A DNA stretch of 6,677 nt from PALSA-607 sp036510735. Lineage in GTDB: Bacteria > Actinomycetota > Actinomycetes > Acidothermales > Acidothermaceae. Both the position numbers and the translations under genes were made by a program. The DNA is taken from contig DATCDK010000050.1 of the NCBI GenBank assembly GCA_036510735.1, forward strand, positions 1 through 6,677, in the 5' to 3' direction. Below the pieces are notes generated by a model. It saw only the letters and a list, made by a program, of their open reading frames with translations. It was not told where the DNA came from and searched no databases. This document shows positions 1 to 6,118 of this stretch, piece by piece (positions within the stretch are counted from its first letter, which is position 1; each line of letters starts with the position of its first letter).

Positions 1-1
1 T

Positions 2-319
2 GCCTTCATGTACGGATTGTCGGCGAGCTCGACCTGGGAGATCGACGCACCCATCGAGTTTCAATCGGTAGGGGATAGCGCCCTCACGGGTCGCGTCGTC
101 TGCGTTCAGCCGCACCGCCGGCTGTCGTATCTCGTGCAGGCTGGTCCTGACGATCCGCCGGTCTACCTCACCTGGTTGATCAGGTCGAGCCCGGGCGGCG
201 TGACGATACGGCTGCACGTCGACGAGATCGAATATCCGGACGACGATGAAGAGGCCGAGGACATCTGGCTGCCCATGTTGGCGGCGCTCCAGCGAACGCT
301 GACTGACGTCAGCGAGTGA
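2..319 (+). CDS. SRPBCC / AHSA1-type protein, C-terminal part (5' end outside window)
   Basis: The reading frame is open from the first complete codon at position 2 to TGA at 317-319, so the gene is cut by the left edge; the ATG at 8 lies inside the fold and is unlikely to be the start. The 105 visible residues look like the C-terminal two thirds of a START-like SRPBCC domain of the AHSA1 (Aha1-like) group. Visible signs are a WEID..IEFQS strand pair, then GRVVCVQPHRRLSYLV (the 'G-x-V-x-x-x-x-P-x-R-x-L' strand), the YLTWLIR / GGVTIRLHVDEIE strands, and a final helix DIWLPMLAALQRTL. Proteins of this fold bind hydrophobic ligands or assist partner proteins; no substrate can be named. An acidic run (PDDDEEAED) precedes the last helix. 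The gene converges on rpmB with 18 bp between stops. Family fairly sure, function unknown. Confidence 0.7.
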   Translation, partial: AFMYGLSASSTWEIDAPIEFQSVGDSALTGRVVCVQPHRRLSYLVQAGPDDPPVYLTWLIRSSPGGVTIRLHVDEIEYPDDDEEAEDIWLPMLAALQRTLTDVSE

Positions 320-352
320 CCCTTAGCGGGTGACCCCTTAGCGAGTGACCTT
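311..352. repeat. Three tandem copies of a 13-15 bp motif across two convergent gene ends
   Basis: The unit AGCGRGTGACCC(C)TT occurs at 311-324 (14 bp), 325-339 (15 bp) and 340-352 (13 bp), head to tail. The first copy contains the stop codon of the plus-strand SRPBCC gene. The third copy encodes the last codons of rpmB on the minus strand (Val-Thr-Arg) and includes part of its TAA. Read past the rpmB stop in the same frame, the middle copy gives Gly-Val-Thr-Arg followed by a second TAA, so the rpmB tail and stop look duplicated. Confidence 0.75.
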
Positions 353-526
353 GCCTGCCTTGATGCAGGAGGCGCAGACATTCAGGCGCTTGCGGGTGCC
401 GCGGCCGACGATGGCCCGCACGGTCTGGATGTTCGGGTTAAAGCGACGGCGGGTGCGGTGGTGCGAGTACGACACGGCCATGCCGAAGCCCGGACCCTTG
501 CCGCAGACATCGCAGACAGCAGACAC
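338..526 (-). CDS. rpmB: 50S ribosomal protein L28 (bL28), zinc-motif form
   Basis: L28 is a small protein of the large ribosomal subunit. The 62-residue product begins MSAVCDVCGKGPGFG and carries CxxC pairs at C5/C8 and C51/C54, the zinc-binding type of bL28. It also has the basic RRRFNPNIQTV centre and the C-terminal KRLNVCASCIKAGKVTR typical of actinobacterial L28. I place the start at the GTG at 526-524 because a GGAG at 538-535 lies 8 nt upstream. An in-frame GTG at 535-533 would add three residues (MSP) but overlaps that GGAG and has no other ribosome-binding site. Stop is TAA at 340-338. It is divergent from the fakA train and has its own candidate promoter at 594-622. Length and composition are normal for the family. 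Confidence 0.95.
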   Translation of the reverse strand: MSAVCDVCGKGPGFGMAVSYSHHRTRRRFNPNIQTVRAIVGRGTRKRLNVCASCIKAGKVTR

Positions 527-534
527 GGGAGACA

Positions 535-538
535 CTCC
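535..538 (-). promoter_or_regulatory. Ribosome-binding site of rpmB
   Basis: The minus strand reads GGAG here, 8 nt before the GTG at 526-524. It decides between two nearby in-frame GTG codons, because the upstream one (535-533) overlaps this site. Confidence 0.65.
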
Positions 539-593
539 AAGCGCGAGGTGGGCGGATAGCTGCCGCTGATCGTGATTCGGGCAACCTCACGAG

Positions 594-622
594 ACTATCC
601 GACGTGACGCCGGTCGCGCCAA
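594..622 (-). promoter_or_regulatory. Candidate sigma70-type promoter for rpmB
   Basis: On the minus strand, a -35-like TTGGCG (622-617) is followed by 17 nt and a -10-like GATAGT (599-594). Transcription would begin near 587, giving a leader of about 60 nt before the rpmB GTG. The 17-nt spacing is ideal and both hexamers are close to consensus for a housekeeping sigma factor. No equally good promoter is visible on the plus strand for fakA in the same interval. Confidence 0.5.
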
Positions 623-694
623 CCGGCGAGGTGTCGTGCCGGCTGGCTAGCCTCGTTCCACGCTAATTAATTGGCGAGCGAAGCTAGACGTAGA

Positions 695-700
695 GAGGGA
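695..700 (+). promoter_or_regulatory. Ribosome-binding site of the fakA-like gene
   Basis: GAGGGA lies 6 nt upstream of GTG 707. The longer frame from TTG 671 has no purine-rich site in front of it and is immediately preceded by an in-frame TAA (668-670), so this site favours the GTG start. Confidence 0.55.
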
Positions 701-706
701 CGACGA

Positions 707-2200
707 GTGCTTGAGGTCCTCGATGCCGCAGCGGTTCGCCGGTGGTACCGGTCCGGCCTCGCCGCGCTTGAGGCCACACGTGCCGAGATCGATTCCCTCA
801 ACGTCTTCCCGGTCGCCGATGCCGACACGGGGACGAACCTGCTGATGACCCTCCGCGGTGTCGAGGGAGAGGATGCCACGACCGTCGCCTTCGAGAGCGC
901 TGACCTCGCGAAGACCGTCACCACGATTGCTCGGAGGTGCCTGCTCGGCGCCCGGGGCAGTTCGGGGGTGATCCTGAGCCAGCTGCTGCGCGGGATCGCG
1001 GAGGTACTCGCCGCGCCATCTCAGCCGGCCGACGGTCGAGCGTTCGCGGCCGGCCTCGAGCGGGCGGTGATTCTCGCCTACGCCGCAGTGGCTCAACCGG
1101 TCGAGGGAACCATGCTGACGGTGGCGCGGGAGGCTGCGGAGGCGGCCCGCGCCGCGGCGTCCGACTCGCTCGTCGTCGTGGTGCAGGCAGCCGCGCAGGG
1201 TGCGCGCGACGCACTGGCCCGGACGCCCTCGCAACTCGATGTCCTCGGGCGGGCAGGAGTCGTCGACGCCGGCGGCCGTGGGCTCGTCGTACTGCTCGAC
1301 GTCCTCGACGCGGTGGTCGCCGAGCGCACGGTCGTGCTGCCTGAGTCGCGACTCGCTTCGCCACGACTCGACCCCTGTGGGTCCGTGGAGGGGCTGTCTC
1401 CCGCGTACGAGGTCATGTATCTGATCGACACCGACGACGCCCGGGTGCCCGCTCTGCGCGCCGCACTCGACGAGATCGGGGAGGCCGTTGTCGTTTCCGG
1501 GGGAGACGGACTCTGGAATGTGCACGTCCATACCGACGACGCGCCCGCCGCGGTCGAGCTCGGAGCGGCCGCCGGCCGGCCGCATGACGTCAGGGTCACC
1601 GAGATCGGCGACCGCCGCGAGCCGGGCGGGTCGCTCGACACCGCCGACCTTGCCGTCAGTGGTCGTGTCGTCGCGGTGGTCCTCGCCGCAGAATCCGGCG
1701 CGCTGCCGATCTGCGGTCTGCTGACCCGGTCCGGTGCGTTCATCGTCGAAGCCTCAGAGCTGGCCGAGCTCGGAGCGTCAGAGCTGGTGATCCTGGTTGA
1801 GGACACGGGAACGCTCGTCGAGCGCGTACGTCGATTCGTGGAAACGACTGGCCTGCCTGCCCAGGTGATCGGTGTGGCGGCGCCGGTGCAGTTCCTCTCC
1901 GCAATGGCCGTGCACGACCCGCATCGGTCGCTCGCCGATGACGCCACGGCCATGACGGCAGCGGCCGACAGCACGCGCTGGGCGGTCGTGGGGCCTGCGG
2001 CCGATGACGAGTTGTTGGCCAACGTCGTATCGGCGATATCGCGGTTGCTGGTCGACGGCGGCGACCTGGTGACCGTTGTCAGTGCCGAGGGGATCGGCGG
2101 ACACATCGCGCACGAGATGGCGGCGATCCGGCCCGACATCGACGTGAATCACTTAGGCGTCGACACCCTGCCATCGGTGGTCTGGCTCGGAGTGGAGTGA
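707..2200 (+). CDS. fakA: DAK/DhaL-domain kinase, FakA-like (fatty acid kinase catalytic subunit)
   Basis: FakA-type proteins phosphorylate a fatty acid carried by a separate FakB protein, making acyl-phosphate for phospholipid synthesis. The N-terminal DhaL nucleotide-binding domain (about residues 5-200) is intact. It shows LNVFPVADADTGTN with the Mg-ATP aspartates D38 and D40, GARGSSGVILSQ at 81 onward, EGTMLTVAREAAEAA, and the VVDAGGRG motif at 185-192. The middle domain follows with YEVMYL and HVHTDD (H273, H275), then a less conserved C-terminal domain. At 497 residues it has the full family length. The start chosen is GTG 707, with GAGGGA 6 nt upstream; a TTG at 671 would add 12 residues but lacks a ribosome-binding site. 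The stop shares one base with the recG ATG, so the two are probably coupled. No fakB is in the window, so the fatty acid role is inferred from the family; a dihydroxyacetone kinase role is unlikely. Confidence 0.85.
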   Translation: MLEVLDAAAVRRWYRSGLAALEATRAEIDSLNVFPVADADTGTNLLMTLRGVEGEDATTVAFESADLAKTVTTIARRCLLGARGSSGVILSQLLRGIAEVLAAPSQPADGRAFAAGLERAVILAYAAVAQPVEGTMLTVAREAAEAARAAASDSLVVVVQAAAQGARDALARTPSQLDVLGRAGVVDAGGRGLVVLLDVLDAVVAERTVVLPESRLASPRLDPCGSVEGLSPAYEVMYLIDTDDARVPALRAALDEIGEAVVVSGGDGLWNVHVHTDDAPAAVELGAAAGRPHDVRVTEIGDRREPGGSLDTADLAVSGRVVAVVLAAESGALPICGLLTRSGAFIVEASELAELGASELVILVEDTGTLVERVRRFVETTGLPAQVIGVAAPVQFLSAMAVHDPHRSLADDATAMTAAADSTRWAVVGPAADDELLANVVSAISRLLVDGGDLVTVVSAEGIGGHIAHEMAAIRPDIDVNHLGVDTLPSVVWLGVE

Positions 2201-4455
2201 TGGCCGGCCTCGATGCACCTCTCAAGCCCATAGTCGGCGCGATCGCGGCGGTGCTGGGCGACAAGCTTGATCTGCACACAGTCGGTGACCTGGTGCGGCA
2301 CTACCCCAGGCGTTGGGACAAGCGCGGGGAGCTGACTGACTTTCGTGACCTGGTTCCAGGTGAATACGCGACGATCTTCGCGGTCATTTCGAGAGTGACC
2401 AGCAAGCACATCGTCACGAAGACAAACAAGCGCATGAATAAGACCGACGTGACGGTAACTGACGGCACTCGCAAGCTGGTGCTGACCTTTTTCAATCAAA
2501 GGGTGTGGCAGCAAAACCGTTTCCCAGAGGGGGCTGCGGCGTTCTTCTCGGGCAAGGTCGAGCTGTTCAACGGCAAGCTGCAACTCGTCAATCCCGAAGT
2601 CGACCTCGTCGATGACGACGACGTTGTCGGTCGATCCGACTTCGCTGGCGGCATCCTGGCCGTCTACCCAGGCGTCAAAGACGCAGACACGGTGAAGATT
2701 CGTCGCTGCATGAGGCTCGTGCTCGACACTTTGGATCTGCCCGAAGATCCGGTGCCCCAAGAGATTCGCGACAAGCTCGGGTTCATCGGGTACCGAGAGG
2801 CACTCGAAGGCATCCACCGACCGAAGACCTTCGATGAGAGAGACCGGGCTCGCGATCGGCTCGCGTGGGACGAAGCCTTCATCCTGCAGATCGTGCTTGC
2901 TCAACGCAGGGTCGCCGCAGCGGGACTGCCGGCGACTGCACGACGTCCGGTCAATGACGGATTGCTCGCCGCATTCGATGCGCGACTGCCGTTCGAACTC
3001 ACCAACGGGCAGCGCAACATCGGCGAGCTGATCGCGAAAGAAATCGCTGCGGACCATCCGATGCACCGCTTGCTCCAGGGAGAGGTCGGCTCTGGCAAGA
3101 CGGTCATCGCACTACGCGCGATGCTTGCTGTCATCGATGCCGGAGGTCAGGCGGCGCTACTCGCACCGACCGAAGTGCTTGCGCAGCAGCACCTTCGCTC
3201 GATCACCGACATGCTCGGCGACCTTGCACTCGGCGGCCAACTCGGAGGCGCCGAGAAGGCAACGACCGTGACGTTGCTGACCGGATCGCTGTCTCAGGCC
3301 GCTCGACGCAGAGCAATGCTCGACGCTGCGTCAGGGACGGCAGGCATCGTGATCGGCACGCATGCACTGCTCGAAGAGAAAGTGCAGTTCGCCGACCTTG
3401 GTCTCGTCGTCGTCGACGAGCAGCACAAGTTCGGGGTGGAGCAACGCGACGCACTGCGCGCGAAGGCGCGCGATGATCGGCGGCCGCACGTTCTCGTGAT
3501 GACGGCGACGCCGATTCCGCGCACGGTTGCGATGACGGTGTACGGAGACCTCGAAGTCTCGACGCTGACAGAGTTACCGAAGGGTCGCGCGCCGATCACG
3601 ACGGCGGTAGCACCGCTCGCAGGTAAGCCTGAGTGGGCCGAGCGGGTCTGGCAGCGAGTGCGCGACGAGGTGGCGGCCGGCCACCAGGCGTACGTCGTGT
3701 GCCCACGGATCGGCGGTGACGAGCCCGATGATCCGGACGAGTCAGGTGAAGACCTCAAGCCCGATGACAGCGAGACGGACACCCTCGACTTCGGCGCTGG
3801 CGAAGGATCGCGCGGTAGTAGCCGACCCGCAGCACCATCGTTACGCCCGCCCATCGGCGTCCTCGAACTCGGCCCCCAACTTGCCGACGGCTACCTCAGC
3901 AACCTTCGTGTGGAGATCTTGCACGGGCGCATGCCCAGTGACGCCAAGGACGCGACGATGCGCGCCTTCGCCGACGGTGCCGTTGACGTGCTCGTTGCGA
4001 CGACCGTGATCGAGGTCGGTGTTGACGTCGCGAACGCGACGATCATGGTGATCATGGACGCCGAGCGGTTCGGCGTCTCGCAACTTCATCAGCTGCGTGG
4101 CCGGGTCGGCCGCGGGTCGGCGCCGAGCCGGTGCCTGCTCGTCACGGATCTTCCCGCGGGACATCCGGGTCGTGCGCGGCTCGATGCCGTGGCCGCGACG
4201 TCGGACGGTTTCGAGCTCTCCGAACTTGACCTCTCGCTGCGTCGCGAGGGAACCATTCTTGGCACCGATCAACATGGCAGGAGCGATCTAAAGCTGCTGT
4301 CGCTGGTGCGCGATCGCGACCTCATCGGTTCGGCGCGAGAACAAGCAACCCGCATCGTCGACGCCGATCCCGAACTGCTCGACCACCCGCCGCTGGCCGC
4401 CGCGGTCAACCGGCTGGTCGCCACCGAGGACGCAGAGTTCCTCGAGAAGGCCTGA
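2200..4455 (+). CDS. recG: ATP-dependent DNA helicase RecG
   Basis: RecG is a superfamily 2 double-strand DNA translocase that remodels stalled replication forks and Holliday junctions. The 751-residue protein has the N-terminal wedge/OB region, including HYPRRWDKRGELTDF, followed by a full helicase core. Core motifs are Walker A GEVGSGKT (294-301), the DEQH box (406-409) within DEQHKFGVEQR, TATPIPRT (from 435), VATTVIEVGVDV, and motif VI QLRGRVGRG (631-639). Residues about 507-549 form an acidic, low-complexity insert between helicase lobe 2 strands. The start is ATG 2200, overlapping the fakA TGA by one base, with GGAG (2189-2192) 7 nt upstream; an in-frame GTG at 2197 is a less likely alternative. 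Two TTA leucine codons occur (3574, 3841). Position after the DAK kinase matches the order known in other Gram-positive bacteria. Confidence 0.97.
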   Translation: MAGLDAPLKPIVGAIAAVLGDKLDLHTVGDLVRHYPRRWDKRGELTDFRDLVPGEYATIFAVISRVTSKHIVTKTNKRMNKTDVTVTDGTRKLVLTFFNQRVWQQNRFPEGAAAFFSGKVELFNGKLQLVNPEVDLVDDDDVVGRSDFAGGILAVYPGVKDADTVKIRRCMRLVLDTLDLPEDPVPQEIRDKLGFIGYREALEGIHRPKTFDERDRARDRLAWDEAFILQIVLAQRRVAAAGLPATARRPVNDGLLAAFDARLPFELTNGQRNIGELIAKEIAADHPMHRLLQGEVGSGKTVIALRAMLAVIDAGGQAALLAPTEVLAQQHLRSITDMLGDLALGGQLGGAEKATTVTLLTGSLSQAARRRAMLDAASGTAGIVIGTHALLEEKVQFADLGLVVVDEQHKFGVEQRDALRAKARDDRRPHVLVMTATPIPRTVAMTVYGDLEVSTLTELPKGRAPITTAVAPLAGKPEWAERVWQRVRDEVAAGHQAYVVCPRIGGDEPDDPDESGEDLKPDDSETDTLDFGAGEGSRGSSRPAAPSLRPPIGVLELGPQLADGYLSNLRVEILHGRMPSDAKDATMRAFADGAVDVLVATTVIEVGVDVANATIMVIMDAERFGVSQLHQLRGRVGRGSAPSRCLLVTDLPAGHPGRARLDAVAATSDGFELSELDLSLRREGTILGTDQHGRSDLKLLSLVRDRDLIGSAREQATRIVDADPELLDHPPLAAAVNRLVATEDAEFLEKA

Positions 4456-4505
4456 GGTCTGCGCCGCTGCGACTGCTGTATCACTGCACATGCGGTGCCG
4501 CTGCG

Positions 4506-4961
4506 ATGATGACGCGCATGGTGGAGCCCGTGACGTGGAGCCAGGTCGTCGCCCGCTTCGACGCCGCCCGCAACGCATGGTTCGGCACCGTCGACTCGGC
4601 CGGAGCGCCCCATTCGGCACCGATCTGGACGGCATCGGTCGACGAGGTCCTGTACGTGTTCGGCGAGCGCAGCTCGGTCAAGTTCCGCAACCTCGCCGCC
4701 AATCCCCGGGTCGTCGTGAACCTCGAGAGTGGCGACGAGGTCGTCATCGTTCGCGGCAACGCCTACGACGTAGGCACTCCTGCGCACGTCCCCGACGTCG
4801 TCGCCGCATTCGCTGCGAAATACACCGAGCCGGACGACGTGCAGTGGCTGCCCGAGGTCGACCCCAGCGTCGATCTGGTGGCCCGAATCGCACCGTCCGT
4901 CGCGCTGCTCTGGAGCAGTGACGATTACTTCGGCACGAAACGCCGCTGGCAGGCGACGTGA
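4506..4961 (+). CDS. Pyridoxamine 5'-phosphate oxidase-fold protein (flavin or F420 binding, function unassigned)
   Basis: The 151-residue product fits the split beta-barrel PNPOx-like family that binds FMN, F420 or related cofactors. Visible family features are the opening helix, WFGTVDSAGAPHSAPIW (25-41), the VLYVFGERSSVKFRNLAANPRVVVNLES segment (48-75), and VVIVRGNAYDV (79-89). It is too short for PdxH and lacks that enzyme's C-terminal dimer domain, so it should not be called a vitamin B6 enzyme. In actinobacteria many relatives are F420-dependent reductases, but the sequence alone does not decide the cofactor. The start is uncertain: ATG at 4506, 4509 and 4518 and GTG at 4521 are in frame and none has a clear ribosome-binding site. 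It begins 50 nt after recG, and its TGA overlaps the rsmD GTG by four bases (GTGA), suggesting coupled translation. Confidence 0.75.
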   Translation: MMTRMVEPVTWSQVVARFDAARNAWFGTVDSAGAPHSAPIWTASVDEVLYVFGERSSVKFRNLAANPRVVVNLESGDEVVIVRGNAYDVGTPAHVPDVVAAFAAKYTEPDDVQWLPEVDPSVDLVARIAPSVALLWSSDDYFGTKRRWQAT

Positions 4962-5545
4962 CTCGGATCGTGGCCGGGCAGGCGGGCGGGCGGCGCCTCG
5001 CGGTACCGCCGTCCGGAACCCGCCCGACGTCCGATCGTGCCCGCGAGGCGCTGTTCTCCAGCCTCGACGCCTCGCTGCACGGCCTGACCGGCGTCCGGTT
5101 CCTCGATCTCTACGCCGGCTCGGGTGCAGTCGGGCTTGAGGCGTGGTCGCGGGGGGCGGTGCGGGTCGTCCTGGTCGAATCGGCAGCCGCCGCCGTGAAA
5201 GTGCTTCGCACGAACGTCACGAACCTGCGCTCCTCGCACGCGCCTGGGCCGGTGGGCAAGATCGATGTGGTGGCTGCCAGAGTGGAGCGAACGGCGGCCG
5301 ACCTCCCGGCGTCCGCCTTCGATGTCGTTTTTGCTGATCCGCCCTACGATCTGCCCGCAGTTCAGGTCGCCGGAGTGCTCGCGACGCTGGCGCAGGGAGG
5401 GGTGCCGCGGCCCGGCGCGATCATCGTCGTCGAGCGCGCAACCCGGGAAAAATGGAGCTGGCCGCTCGGCTACGCGGCGACCCACGACCGCAAATACGGG
5501 GACGCGACCTTGCACTACGCGACGTTCGACCCCACTCTGCTCTAG
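4958..5545 (+). CDS. rsmD: 16S rRNA (guanine(966)-N(2))-methyltransferase RsmD
   Basis: RsmD transfers a methyl group from S-adenosylmethionine to N2 of G966 (E. coli numbering) of 16S rRNA in the assembling 30S subunit. The 195 residues contain the N-terminal RIVAGQAGGRRLAVP and RPTSDRAREALFSSL segments. These are followed by SAM motif I FLDLYAGSGAVGLEAWSRGA (48-67), the acidic end of strand 2 (E75), and the catalytic motif IV FADPPYDL (125-132). The length is normal for the family. The start is GTG 4958, whose last two bases begin the stop codon of the preceding gene, so it is probably translated by coupling. It ends 50 nt before coaD; rsmD-coaD adjacency is widespread in bacteria and supports the assignment. 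Confidence 0.95.
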   Translation: MTRIVAGQAGGRRLAVPPSGTRPTSDRAREALFSSLDASLHGLTGVRFLDLYAGSGAVGLEAWSRGAVRVVLVESAAAAVKVLRTNVTNLRSSHAPGPVGKIDVVAARVERTAADLPASAFDVVFADPPYDLPAVQVAGVLATLAQGGVPRPGAIIVVERATREKWSWPLGYAATHDRKYGDATLHYATFDPTLL

Positions 5546-5583
5546 TGGCCATAGAGACCCAAGGGGCCAAAGTGGAAGTGTCT

Positions 5584-5588
5584 GGAGG
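5584..5588 (+). promoter_or_regulatory. Ribosome-binding site of coaD
   Basis: A perfect GGAGG lies 7 nt before GTG 5596. It shows that the open frame extending upstream to ATG 5452, inside rsmD, is not coding for CoaD. Confidence 0.8.
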
Positions 5589-5595
5589 TTCACGG

Positions 5596-6075
5596 GTGCA
5601 CAAGGCGGTCTGTCCCGGCTCGTTCGACCCGGTCACCAACGGGCATCTCGACATTCTCGGCAGAGCCTCGAAGCTCTACGACGAGGTCTATGTCGCGGTG
5701 CTTGTGAACAAGTCCAAGAGCGGCATGTTCACTCTCGAGGAGCGCATGGAGATGGTGCGCGAGACCACCCTCGACTACGGCAACGTGGTGGTGGAGTCCT
5801 TCGGTGGGCTGCTGGTCGACTTCTGTCGCGAGCGCGGGATCCAGGTCATCGTCAAGGGTCTGCGGGCGGTCAGCGACTTCGACTACGAGTTGCAGATGGC
5901 CCAGATGAACCACAGCCTCGACGGCGTCGAAACGCTGTTCTTATCGACCAACCCGCTCTACAGCTTCCTGTCGTCCAGCCTCGTCAAGGAGGTTGCGACG
6001 TACGGTGGAGATGTGTCCAGCCTCGTGCCGCCGACGGTGCTCAAGCGCCTGACCGAGCGGCTGCAGGGCGACTAG
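5596..6075 (+). CDS. coaD: Phosphopantetheine adenylyltransferase CoaD
   Basis: CoaD catalyses the fourth step of coenzyme A synthesis, joining 4'-phosphopantetheine and ATP to give dephospho-CoA and pyrophosphate in the cytoplasm. The 159-residue product has the nucleotidyltransferase start AVCPGSFDPVTNGHLDIL with the T14-x-G16-H17 signature, K41, the VKGLRAVSDFDYELQMAQMN segment (87-105) that lines the substrate site, and the C-terminal FLSSSLVKEVA motif (124-134). The length matches the usual 157-161 residues. GTG 5596 is chosen for its GGAGG ribosome-binding site and because the conserved N-terminus begins there. One TTA leucine codon lies at 5941 (residue 116). It follows rsmD by 50 nt and precedes the sepIVA-like gene by 43 nt, with no clear terminator between. 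Confidence 0.97.
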   Translation: MHKAVCPGSFDPVTNGHLDILGRASKLYDEVYVAVLVNKSKSGMFTLEERMEMVRETTLDYGNVVVESFGGLLVDFCRERGIQVIVKGLRAVSDFDYELQMAQMNHSLDGVETLFLSTNPLYSFLSSSLVKEVATYGGDVSSLVPPTVLKRLTERLQGD

Positions 6076-6103
6076 TTCTCATACGACCCTCGTTTAACCG
6101 GCT

Positions 6104-6110
6104 GGAGAGA
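6104..6110 (+). promoter_or_regulatory. Ribosome-binding site of the sepIVA-like gene
   Basis: GGAGAGA lies 8 nt before GTG 6119, and there is no competing in-frame start with a comparable site, which supports the GTG start. Confidence 0.7.
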
Positions 6111-6118
6111 CCCGCACC

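Noticed and set aside
303..312. Perfect 10-bp palindrome CTGACGTCAG
   Set aside because: It lies inside the coding end of the SRPBCC gene, with no second copy or promoter nearby, so chance is the simplest explanation.
1563..1583. GC-rich inverted repeat GCGGCC...GGCCGC within the DAK kinase gene
   Set aside because: It encodes an Ala-Ala-Gly-Arg-Pro stretch in frame; such repeats are common in GC-rich coding sequence and no T-run follows.
647..1585. Long minus-strand open frame of 312 codons, antisense to the DAK kinase
   Set aside because: No recognisable domain, composition typical of out-of-frame GC-rich sequence, and the opposite strand encodes a complete conserved protein. The same applies to minus-strand frames at 1093-2139 and 2149-3066.
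4463..4506. 10-bp direct repeat GCCGCTGCGA at 4463-4472 and 4497-4506 in the recG to PNPOx gap
   Set aside because: Only two copies, composition common in this genome, no associated promoter or mobile element boundary; not enough to call a site.
4506..4961. Assignment of the PNPOx-fold gene as pdxH
   Set aside because: At 151 residues it is too short and lacks the C-terminal PdxH domain, so a vitamin B6 role is not supported.
5546..5569. Possible hairpin TGGCC...GGCCA between rsmD and coaD
   Set aside because: Only a 5-bp stem with a 14-nt loop and no T-run, so not a credible terminator or riboswitch.
5452..5595. N-terminal extension of CoaD from ATG 5452
   Set aside because: It overlaps the conserved end of rsmD in another frame, adds 48 unconserved residues, and lacks support against GTG 5596 with its GGAGG site.
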